From Auricularia sp. M13 (lineage: Eukaryota > Basidiomycota > Agaricomycetes > Auriculariales > Auriculariaceae): a DNA stretch of 64,000 nucleotides. The notes under the pieces are model-generated. The model made no database searches and was not told where the DNA came from. It saw only the letters and a program-made list of their open reading frames with translations. The position numbers were made by a program, and so were the translations under genes. The stretch spans positions 1,302,001 through 1,366,000 of the forward strand of contig CM073194.1 in assembly GCA_037042915.1 (NCBI GenBank). The letters are read 5' to 3'. Below, one piece after another: positions 1 to 16,959 of the stretch; position 1 is the first letter of the stretch, and every line of letters starts with the position of its first letter.

Positions 1-50
1 AGCTCACGTGAATGCGTTGTCAGCACCCCAACGCGCTCTCGCTCACCTAG

Positions 51-607
51 TGTCGAAGGCTCGCATTCCTGGACATAAACCCCGTCAGTGATGGTCACAC
101 GCTTATTATCCCGAAGGGTATGTGGTACCTCGCATCGTCTCGAACTCTGCTTGGGACTCTACAGCCTGACTAGACCTGCAGTTCACGGACGGACACTGCT
201 CGACATCCCCGACGAGAACTTGCGCGACATCGGCCCCATCCTGAAGATTATTGCGCGCGCCACAGGTGTGGAAGATTTCAACGTGCTTCAGGTACGTGAT
301 ATCGTCGCTCTAAAGTTGCGCGGGTCCCTTCTTATCCAACGCACGCACACTCGGCTCTTCAAGAACAACGGCAAACTCGCCTTTCAGGTCAGCCCCACAT
401 TCATAACTCTTTCTCCTGTCTCCCATGGCTCAAGCGACGCTGCAGCACGTGGATCACGTGCACTTCCACGTCGCGCCGAAGCCTAACGAGGAGGAAGGGC
501 TGAGGATCAAGCTGGGAGAGACCGTCATCCAAAAGAAGGTTACCCGCGAGCAGCTGCTTGCGACTGCAGCAGAGTTGACGAAGCGGATTGAGGCCGCAAA
601 GTCGTGA
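51..607 (+). CDS. HIT-family (histidine triad) nucleotide hydrolase, 5' end missing
   Basis: Visible exons are 51-117, 182-291, 364-387 and 446-607, joined by GT-AG introns in consistent phase; the gene begins upstream of the window. The joined protein has the family segments FLDINPVSDGHTLIIPK, then FNVLQ-NNGKLAFQ, then the signature HVHFHVAPKP, which is the H-x-H-x-H-x-x triad that gives the family its name. Proteins of this type (Hint/HNT1 class) hydrolyse AMP-lysine, AMP-NH2 or related adenosine phosphoramidates in the cytosol or nucleus; the middle His is the nucleophile. The C-terminus ends KRIEAAKS. Length and layout suit a roughly 140-residue Hint protein. The start of the first visible exon (51) is inferred from the acceptor CACCTAG and is the least certain boundary. 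The Fhit branch is less likely because the NNGKLAFQ loop is Hint-like. Confidence 0.85.
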
Positions 608-1281
608 GGCGAATGTGTGCATTCATGGATAGTGATTCGAGTTGTGTTCTTCCCCAATGCTTATAAGTATGTGTATCCCAAGAGATATGCCCAGATCGCA
701 ATAGTTCAGTCAGACTCAGAGAAGCGGCTGCCGCCTGCGCAAGATTCCAATGCCAATGATGATTCGCTGAATTCAGCAGCTCAACTCATACCACGCGCAT
801 TCCATTGAGATCTTCAAAAATCCCCGCCATATATCAGCACGCGGGCATCAATGGCACACCTAGTATGCATGAGCAACGTGGTGAGTTTACTAGCCTTGTC
901 ATGGTGAACACGTCGAAAAGGATGAAGGAAAGTGCTGAAACTCCGCGCTATCGTTCCGTTGTCCTCTTCTGCGCTACCTTGTAACGTGCTCGATAGTCTA
1001 GAGCACTCTAATACGGGCTCTACACCTTTCCGGAGGCGACGCGTGCGTCAGCCGCGCTGTTCCGAGTCTTGAACTGCTTCAATCGCTTTCATCGGCCCAC
1101 CCGCCGAACCAGTTAGGCTATGCTGAGCGCCTCGACCCCTGCGCTCATGGGATAAAAGAACCTTTTGCTTGTACGTCCAACCATGGAGCATGTCCGTTGT
1201 CACTGACAATGAGCTCCGCAGAGCTTGTGGTGGATTCGGACGCCATTCAGGCTCCAGCTTTGGGCTTTCTACGATCCAATC
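608..1281. other. Intergenic stretch between HIT gene and zinc-module gene A
   Basis: No coding region is supported here. It holds the 3' flanks of two convergent genes. The right part contains the downstream region of zinc-module gene A, which is conserved with its paralogues (see the element at 1282-1311). Short open frames in it lack any family resemblance. Confidence 0.5.
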
Positions 1282-1311
1282 GGACAACACTCTAGTACCT
1301 CCAGCTTTCAC
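1282..1311 (-). promoter_or_regulatory. Conserved 3' downstream element of zinc-module gene A
   Basis: Read on the minus strand, this 30-bp block contains AAAGCTGGAGGTACTA followed by GAGTGTTGTCC. It lies 62 nt past the stop codon of gene A. The same block lies 61 nt past the stop of gene B (34438-34467) and of the chimeric copy (41687-41716), and 205 nt past the stop of gene C (56181-56210). Gene A and B blocks match at 29 of 30 positions; B and C match at 26 of 30. Flanking shared words (ATGTATCATAGG before it, TTG-ATCGT-GAAA after it) also match between A and B. A role as a 3' UTR RNA element or processing signal is inference. Confidence 0.7.
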
Positions 1312-1372
1312 AGCGACACAATCAGCGACGGCGTTAAGGATACAATTCCTATGATACATCCCATGGTGCTCT

Positions 1373-3204
1373 TCACGCCGCCTCATCCTCCCTGTGCTGC
1401 GGCGTCAGGTCCGGCTCGTCGTGCATCTCGAGATCCTGGTATTTGGCGTAGTGGAAGATGCGCGCCAACCGCATACCGAGGAATTTAGGGATAATCGGCT
1501 TCCCGTGCTCTTCGAGCCAGTCGGCCAGCGCTCGGTTCGTCTTGGTACCGCTTGCGACGAGTTTGGCGAGGGCCTTGCATGCCGCGTTCCCACCATACCC
1601 GACCAAGTGACGCTCCATCTGGTGCGGGCGACCATATGCTGGCTCGGGGTGGTCGCAGAACGGGCAACGCGGGAGCATGCTCTCCCGCGGCGCACACCGA
1701 CTGATGTGGCTCTGGAACTGCTTCCACGTCGCGAACGCCTCGTACTCGCCGTTCTGCCCCGTCGGCTTGCAGTACTCCTTGCAGATGAAGCACGTGAATG
1801 GTGCCGTGGAATCCTTCGTCAGGCCTTTGGCCGCGCACTGCCGGCCACGCTCGGTGTCCTTGAAGAGCACACGTGGGAATGGAATCGGGAGTAGGAGCGC
1901 CGCTGGCATCTCCATATTTGGATCGGCCTGCGCCTTCTTCGCCTTCTTGGATCGGGCCTTCGTCGTCATTTGTGCCTTCGCCTTCTGCATCATGCCAGAC
2001 GGGGCCGCCCGCGACGACGCTGCGGGTTGAGCAAACCTGGGCAGAGATCCCTGTGATTGCTCTGGTGTTATCATGGTGTTGTCAGATTGGACGTCAAGTC
2101 CAAACTGGTTGCCGAGTTCAGCACTCGACGCATCGGCGTCATCTATACAACGAGTCCATCAGCAACGTCACCAGCACGGCGGCGAAGAACGTACCGTAGT
2201 GCCTTCCCGGGAGCGACAGGCGTTCATTGGCCCAGACGCCCTCTCCCATGCGGTGGTCAATAGTTTCGCTGCTAGGGAAGGTGCGTCCCATCGATCCATC
2301 GGACTGACTCCCACACCCAGGCGAGCGCCCAGACGAGGCGTCGAAGCTCGGCCACGCTGTGCCATATTGGTTGTCGATAGGCCAGGCGCTGTGAATATGT
2401 GGCAACGACTGGCTGAGCCTGGAGGGACCGGCCAGGGGCGGAGCCTCCAGCGACTGCTCGCGATCGCTGGGGCTGGTAACGGTTGAGGTGTCCGCCAACT
2501 CGAACCACTCGAAAGTCGTTGTCGACTGAGACGCACTTGATGGGCCAGCGACGGGCATATCGTTGTCATTCCAGACACCAGGCTGGGTGTCTGCGGTTCC
2601 ACTGGCAGCGGACAGCCCTTCGCAGGCAATGGCCGTCAGGGTTGACCCGTCGTGCGGAAGCATCCCATCTGCTTACGATATGTTAGTCCTTTGCCCAAAG
2701 CTCCTGCTGCTTCGACCAACTGACCGTATCCTGTGGCCAGGTCATTGTACGTGTCCGCGTCGCCCGTCGCGTACGGCATCGTATTCGTCATAATCGCGCC
2801 GTGTAACAGCAAGTCTAAAGCTTCTTCTGTACCCTCGGACGCTGGTTCGTATAGGTCAATGCCGAACGGACTGAACTGATAAGAATCCTAGCACTCGTCA
2901 GTCGACATGAATTGCGAGGAGGTGGTGGGGCATCGCCTTACCAAAGCACCCGTGCCAAAGTCCAGAGGTGTGTCATCCGGCGCTGAGCTCTCCAGGTCGA
3001 TGTTGGGTGACACAAAGGCATACGAGGCCTAGGCGCACGGCCGTGAGTCGACAGAGAGGGCATCTTGTGGCTCAAACTCACCAAGTCGTTCGTGCCAAAG
3101 TTGAGCAGTGGAGTTTGCGTGACTCCAGGCGGCATTGTCCAGTAATCGTCAATAGGTTGCGCGAAAGCCATGTTGTTGTCGAACTGATCGAGGGTGGTAG
3201 ACAT
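1373..3204 (-). CDS. Zinc-module protein A (putative transcription regulator, expanded family)
   Basis: Five exons: 3204-3082, 3028-2942, 2887-2725, 2668-2195 and 2142-1373, in phase, giving 538 residues. The start MSTTLDQFDNN follows a TATA box (about 3236-3243). The first two-thirds is low-complexity and acidic, with short DFGT repeats near exon ends. The middle carries GLDVQSDNTMI, a motif shared with the two paralogues. A Lys/Ala-rich basic stretch precedes the C-terminal domain, which has two candidate zinc modules: CFIC...FQSHISRC and CPFC...GRPHQMERHLVGYGG..AC. This layout (acidic region, basic stretch, paired Cys/His modules) suggests a nuclear DNA- or RNA-binding regulator, but the function is not known to me. 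Neighbours are convergent with the HIT gene and next to the broken CorA gene. Confidence 0.75.
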
Positions 3205-3270
3205 GTCTGGGGTGGAGGCGTCACAATGCAACGGGTTTTTATAACTTCGCGGCGAGAGGAAGGGTGGTGG

Positions 3271-3350
3271 AGAGTGGAGTTTGAAAGGACAATGAACACG
3301 TGCTGCGCGGGACAAAGAAACTGATGGCCGGTTCTAGCCGACCTGTGGTC
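3271..3350 (-). promoter_or_regulatory. Upstream promoter block of zinc-module gene A
   Basis: On the minus strand the block reads, with gaps, ACCACAGGTCGG, AACCGGCCATC, TTTGTCCCGCG and TTCATTGTCCTTTC followed by AAACTCCACTCT; the TATA box (TTATAAAA) follows about 30 bp later. The same ordered words stand upstream of gene B (32312-32393), and the last word recurs upstream of gene C (58394-58417). Retention of ordered words in front of paralogous genes suggests a shared regulatory site. The binding factor is unknown. Confidence 0.55.
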
Positions 3351-3617
3351 ATTCGCACGCCGCATTATGCCGGCCTTTTCCACCCAAACAGGCAGGTTCG
3401 ACTGACTGTCTGAATTGCTGTCGTCCCTCCAGCTCTGCAGTTAATATGAGCACTATATCATCCTACAAAATACAAGAAAATTGGGTGTGGCGGCAGGTCA
3501 GGACCACGGCAAGGAGTTCATTTGTGGGTGGCTGTGCCGACGTTGACTCTTGCAATCATTGGATCATGCCTGCTGTCTTTGTCGACGTCTGGAGTAAGCT
3601 AAGCAAGTCATAGGACC

Positions 3618-6333
3618 TCATTTTCCATTCTTTCCGCGAGCTTCCACTACAACACTAGCCAACGGAGGCTGTGGTGCTCCTGCCGCAACAATATCAGGCA
3701 GATTCTCACGTATCATCGCCCAGCCTCGCAAACGCGGCGCCGGCTCAGGTCCTGTCGCGTGCCGCCTCATGACTACGCTTTCGGGCCTCGCCTGTGGTCT
3801 CTGTGCGCGTCGGCGCCCTGGCATTGGAGGAATGTTCCAACGCAGCCAGGCAGCGTGCAAGTCTCGGAACGGCCAGAGGAGTTGGTGGTAGAATGGCGTG
3901 TCCGCGTCCCGGAGGTGGCGCCGAAGAGCTAGCATGAGCCAGCCCGTGACGACGATAAGAGGAAGACTTATGCCCAGGTATTCCCCGAGCGTCCCCTTTG
4001 TCCCGTCGCTGATGATGTTGAGATTCATCCCGAAGACTGTCTGCGCATTTAGTTAGTCGCGCAGCTATGTTTTCCGAGGTTGTACTTGCCGCAATGAATG
4101 TTGGCGGCAGGAAAACGGTCGTGAGGAATGTTATTTGCTGTGTTACCCAGCCCTGAGACTGAGCCGCCTTCGTGTCGCGGACCGTCAACGTTCGGAAGAT
4201 CTGTTGAGAGTGTTAGTGAATTCAGCGGGCGTAAGTATCTTTCACTGACAAGATCTAAGGCGTTGCTGACACGCTCCTGGCACATGTCCTTGGTGTCCTG
4301 TAAGCGCCGCACCTCGAGGAGAAGATGTTCGCATTCTCGCAAGGGGGCCTCGTCGGCAAAATCCGATATCACGAGGCGGGGGGGAGGGGGGTCCATTTGA
4401 GAGCTTATAAGAATTTTTTTAGGCAAGAATTTTACAAAAATCTCAGTGATTGCACTTGATCTCAGCTCAGAAGCCCTGGTTTTGAGCAGCAGAATGATTA
4501 ATAGGTACAGTCCTGAAGCCATTTTATACTTTATGACCAATAAAATCCGAGAAGTAGCTGAGGATGCTGTCTGTGTGAGCGGGTGGTGCTCTGGAAGCAT
4601 CCAGGCTCGGAATTAAAATTTGCCGCCGGATACTTGCAATGGGCCTCCACAGAGCACCAATGAAGCAGTAACATAACATTCCAACAATTTTCCAATGATG
4701 AATTTGCTTCCACATGACCTTTGGCTTGAGATGACTAAGCATCGGAAGCAAATAGGGGGGAGGGGGTCCATTTGAGGTCCTTATGAGAATTTTTGGCCCT
4801 GTGTCAATAATTTTTTTTCCGAGGCCCCCTTGCATTCTCGCTTAAATATTGCCCGAGATGCAGGATCATCGTAAGTCAGTTAGGCTGCTGCAGGACAAAG
4901 TCGACCGCGTTGTGGAAGTTTCTCAGGAGACCATTGTAAAGAAGCAATGCTGAGCGGACGCGATGCAGTTCGTGTGTGATATCGATTTCGCCGACTACCT
5001 CCTTGGTCATTGCGCGCTTTTCCTGAGTGCTCGTCAGCCCTAGACATCGTCATCGTTGAGAGCGGTTGGGAACTTACTGATGTCAAGATGGAGTCGAACA
5101 AGGCGTCCATCGCCTCGTCCCAGGCATACAGAGCATGCCACATAAAAACTAAGAGCATGAAGGTAGGGTCGTCCGATTTTCGCCAGATCTTGCCCCAATA
5201 GCTGCCCTTTCCAGCCATCAGTACCCGTTGGTACATATCCTCTGCGCTAGTGGTGAGCCAGAAGTCGGATTTGGGGTGGAGCATGATCAACGTTGAGGCT
5301 TCATGACGGCGGATAAGGTGGACTGCGAGTTGGTCGAGCAGAAGGGTATTCCCTGATATTGCATTAGACCATTTACCAAGCTACAGACAGGCCCTACCTG
5401 AGTTCAATTCAAGTGGATGTTGCAAATCTAAGACCAGCGCGTCTGGAGTGGTGGGTCAGTTAATTGAGCCTGTGATAGAATTCTGACCCACATTCGTCAT
5501 CATTTTTGTCTTCGGTCGACGTCTGATAAGACTCCGAGCTCACAGCTCGCACGAACGGCAAAGTGATAGTGATGTCTGTTACAGTAATTGTGAATTGTGA
5601 ATAGATGCAACGTGCCGCGGAAGGGATTACATACGGTCGCTTTTGCCATCTTCGTCAGTCTCTTGGTATCGCGAGGGAATGCCGTTTATGGCGCTCGAGA
5701 AGAAGAATGGCTCGATATTGTACCTGGGGGATGCAATCAATGCGTTGAAGGTTTCGTGTGCTGCTGGCCATGACATGCCACTAACTTTGCGCCTAACATC
5801 TGCAGTATGGAACCACACATGTCTCCAATAAATAGACAGCGGAGTGTAACACTGGCGGGTCGCTGAAATCAGGGCGTCAATTCCCTGCAGTGTCAGACTT
5901 CAGCGGTACAACTCACGGGATTGCAAAGCACGTTCCAGAGTTGTCCAATTTCGTAGTGCTTCAATGTTGGTCGAGGCATGAATCTGCCATCCTGTTGGAC
6001 ATCCAAGATATAGATAGCCGTTTCCGAACTTGCACGTCGTTCGAGAAGAAACCGAAGACCCGACCGCTCTGCAACATGGCCCGTCCAGTTCGGATAATGA
6101 GTACGGGGATATCCTGACCACTCCTCATTTCCGGAAAGCCGCATGCGCACAGGTGAAGACTCTGCGGACGAAAGACTGAGCGACGACGGCGGTCCGGAGC
6201 TCCATGGCCATGGTCCCGAAGGGGCGGCGAAGCGGTGAAGCGCGACGGGGACGTGCTCCGCGCGTACTGCCGGTCGTCTGGTATAAAGCAGTAGCTCTGG
6301 ACTCTGAACGCGATTCAAGTCGGCAGACATCAT
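3618..6333 (-). pseudogene. CorA-family Mg2+ transporter gene, disrupted by a MITE and an apparent frameshift
   Basis: The minus strand encodes a multi-exon fungal CorA-like protein. The C-terminal part contains TFLTTVFLPPTFIAA joined across an intron to VFGMN, so the GMN motif of the CorA pore loop is present, followed by a second hydrophobic segment near ISLPLIVVTGWLMLAL. Upstream exons carry LHPKSDFWLTTSAEDMYQRV and KIWRKSDDPTFMLLVF, typical of basidiomycete CorA-like proteins. A 493-bp hAT-type MITE (4340-4832) sits in the exon between IFKREC and EHLLLEV; removing it with one copy of its 8-bp target duplication restores a continuous frame there. About 70 nt upstream, between LQQPN and DDPASRA, the frame shifts by one base and no intron explains it. 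The exact start is uncertain. Family function: Mg2+ uptake by a membrane pentamer. The gene is probably dead unless the MITE is spliced out. Confidence 0.75.
4340..4832 (-). mobile_element. hAT-type MITE copy 1 (493 bp), inserted in the CorA coding exon
   Basis: The ends are perfect 13-bp inverted repeats, CAAGGGGGCCTCG at 4340-4352 and CGAGGCCCCCTTG at 4820-4832. They are flanked by an identical 8-bp target duplication CATTCTCG (4332-4339 and 4833-4840). Eight-bp duplications and CA(A)GGG termini are hallmarks of the hAT superfamily. There is no transposase frame, so it is non-autonomous. It shares end regions and internal words (TCAAATGGACCC, AAAATTCT, AATTATTGACACAGGGCC) with copy 2 at 47505-47996, which lies in the opposite orientation. 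Confidence 0.9.
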
Positions 6334-6588
6334 GAGAGTTGGAGTGCAAGGGTGGTCGCCTGGCACAGGCGCTCGCACACAAAGTCATTATGGATGCGGT
6401 GGCGGAGTGGCTGTGGGTTTCGAAGTAAATATGAGGGGAAGATGTGGAGGCAGACGCTCGGGACAAGTAGTGCAGCGCCCTCAGTTGCCGGCGGAACGGG
6501 AGAGATGCCTGTTGGGGGGAGCGCTGAAGATCGCGTCATCAAAACTTGCCGATGTTTGCACCGGTGGCAAATCCCACAAGTCCGCCTC

Positions 6589-8211
6589 ATGGACTCAGCA
6601 TCCCAGGTAGCAAGTGCACGCAGGCGAGAGCTATGTCGCTACTATGCAGAAGGTACGTTTCATCTGTATTTTATTCACAGTACGAGGCTCAGAGAGGCTC
6701 AGGACGTTGCTTTCGCGGCCAATCGTGCAATTTTAGCCATGATCAGGCTGCATCAGCTAGAGTACGAAGGCAGCGAGCTCCTCATGGCGTTTGCCACAAA
6801 TTTTTCTACACAGGTGAAGACATAGTGGGTTGCAATTATATTCCTTTATTTCGTTCCAGGGGCCTGCAACCGCGCGAATACTGCAGCAGGCTGCAAGTAT
6901 CGCCACGAGCGTCCCAGAACATCGAATGCAACTACGGCCAGCTCCTCTACGCCTCAGACACGGTCGAGTCTCCCTGCAAGGCAACGACCAACGGGAGATT
7001 CTTTCAGAGATAATAATCCACAGCCTTCAGTGGCAGCTGCGATTCCCGCTACTGGTTCGCTGGCTGCAGTTCCAGTACCTCCGACAGCTGTCCCGGTGCC
7101 TGCCGCGACGTCTCAGCAGAATTCCCGAGCGCCGACAGCGCCAACACCTCAAGCGACCCTACCTCGCCCACCAGCGGCTCAGAATCGCACTCTGACGACG
7201 GTCTCATCCCCGCAGACGGCGGTATCGTCTCAGCTGTCACGGCCGTCCCAATCCCCCGAGCATCGCCGCATTGGCGACACATTGTCCAGGGTGCACTCAT
7301 TGAGGGCTGGCGCGGTCTCACGCGCTCATTCGCGTGGGCAGCCGGCTGTCTCGCAACCTGTCGCAAATGTCGAGAACGATACCTGCGCCATTTGCTTCGA
7401 CGAACCGGCCATGTACGGACTTCTATGTGCGTTTTCCTCTGTTGAGTCCCTGTATGAAGAGCTGAGAAAGATAACGCAGGCCAGTGCAGACATGTGTTTT
7501 GCTGGAGGTGCATCAACAGCTGGCGCTCCAGCGACCAGGCAACCGCGAAAAACTGCCCCGTGTGCAGGGTGCACAGCTGCCACCACGTTATCTCCGAGTG
7601 AGCAACTCGTGCACGATTGTGGGATGGTGTCTCATCACCGCTGTGTTTTCTCTTTGAGCAGAACCTTTATTGCAGGGGATAACGATGCAGGACGCCGCCT
7701 TAAACAGCAGCTTTTTGCTACACAAAGTTGTCATGTGTATACCCGCATTACCTCTGGCAGGGCAGCCTACGCTCCAAGCACATATCGGCCAGACTCATGG
7801 TGGGACGACCCTCCGCCGTCTTCGTTCAACTTTGTTCCAGCAATAAGGACGTCGATGCGCCCTGCGTCTCAGGCTGATCACAGCGGAACATGGCCAAACT
7901 CCCCGTACATGGAGGCTGGACACCAGATGCCGAGCAGGCCGACGGCGCTCAGCTCACAGTCATGGTCTCAGCAGGCGCAGATGCAGAGATCGACGACCGT
8001 AGCGGTTGGTCGAACGCCGCCTACAACTCCGGGACCGACGAGTCGCACGCCTCTGTACAGTTCCGAACTTGAGGTTCTGCGGAGACGGCAGCAAGAGCAT
8101 CAGAGACGTGCGGAAATGCAGAACAACGCACGACCAGGCGCATTAGCTGCGGTTGCAGGCGGAATTACTGCTGCTGTGGTCGCTGCATATCGATGGTGGC
8201 GTCCTGGGTAA
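6589..8211 (+). CDS. CCCH + RING zinc-finger protein with C-terminal hydrophobic anchor (CCCH-1)
   Basis: Spliced exons give, in order: a first CCCH finger (C-RYYAEGR-C-FRGQS-C-NFS-H; the join at about 6702 is inferred), a second Cys/His finger with wider spacing (C-HKFFYTGA-C-NRANTAAG-C-KYR-H), a long Pro/Ala/Ser/Thr-rich linker, and a C3HC4 RING (CAICFDE...C-RH-VFCWRC...CPVC). After another disordered stretch, the last 25 residues are a hydrophobic segment ending AAYRWWRPG. CCCH fingers usually bind RNA and RINGs act as E3 ubiquitin ligases; the combination resembles makorins, but the order and the anchor differ. A tail-anchored RNA-binding E3 at a membrane is inferred. Two paralogues without an obvious RING lie at 37683-38583 and 39223-40403. 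Exon borders near the RING are approximate. Confidence 0.7.
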
Positions 8212-8662
8212 AGCGTGGCTCCCGGCTGGCTGCTTCGAGTCGTCGTCTAATTTTCCCTGACGTGCTGAGTATCTAGGCGGTGGAACTGACTAAGACATAC
8301 GCTGAGAATGGCAGACAAGTTTCGCATCTCATTTATCCTGAGAGTGTACATATGTAGTATTTCCGACAGCTTGAGGTTTGTACTCTAGTGATGTGTTCTC
8401 TGAGCTCTCGCATGGCGTGCTTTTTTCACGAAATTAACCAAGTCATGCTGCCTCCACTTCTTTTCTCAAATAACAGCCCTCGGAAGAGTCTAGCAACGTC
8501 TGTGTGAACTATTCTAGTCGTCCGTTCCAGGCACGGGAATAATCCCGCCATCAAAGTTGCTAGCCGTCGGCGCTCGCGTGAGCGGTAAGATCCGCACGTT
8601 GACCGCGACAGCCGCTGAACGACTTGACGACTTGCAAAGCTGGCCTTTGAGGTCCATACACC
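8212..8662. other. Intergenic stretch upstream of the BEACH gene
   Basis: No gene is supported. The sequence is the 3' flank of CCCH-1 and the 5' flank of the BEACH-WD40 gene. I see no repeat or RNA structure in it. Confidence 0.5.
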
Positions 8663-16275
<7,613 letters not shown>

Positions 16276-16959
16276 TCTACTAGACTTTGCTTGTCTGAGG
16301 AGCTCTTACTGGGACTCTCGGGTGTATCTCTCCATGTGTGTGCTCCTCATGACCTGCTCGCTTTCGAATGCACTTCTGTACTTACATCGCGCTGCTACTT
16401 TTATCCTTATTGCTAGTTTCCTCGCGGTTCTGTTTCGTGGCGTGCGCCAGCAGGAAGTATCAATCTGTGGGCTGCACCCGTGAGAGGCTACTCCCTGCAC
16501 TGTCCCGCCCAAGCAGCCGCGCGTTCCGTACGCTCCGCGTTCTCCAAACTCTCGGCATCCGCGGGTCCAGGTGGCGTCGAACGCGGTGATAGTCCGCCGG
16601 GCGGTTGCAGTTGATCTCGAACTCCTCGCCCCCTCATCGTTCCCTATCCTCCTTTTTCCCCTCCTTCTCGTCCATGTGGATGTTTATGCACCAGGGCAGT
16701 TCGCAGGATATGGTGCTAGAATATCAAAGTTCGCGAGAGAAAAATACAAACAAACGACGCGAACTTAGCCCGAGCCAATACCGCATTTCCAGGGGGGAAA
16801 ATCGGAGGTAGATCATGCTGGATGCCTGAGGGACTACATCCACTTCGGAGCGCAATTCGAGGAAGTCAAGATTAATCCGGAGGCAAATCGAACAATAGAG
16901 CATGCGATCATGAACAAATAAACCCAAACCACGCACACTCTCACCACTGCCATACCAGC
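16276..16959. other. Intergenic stretch before the Clp1-like gene
   Basis: No coding region is recognised. CT-rich runs near 16640-16680 precede the downstream gene and are typical of fungal promoters. Nothing else stands out. Confidence 0.45.
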
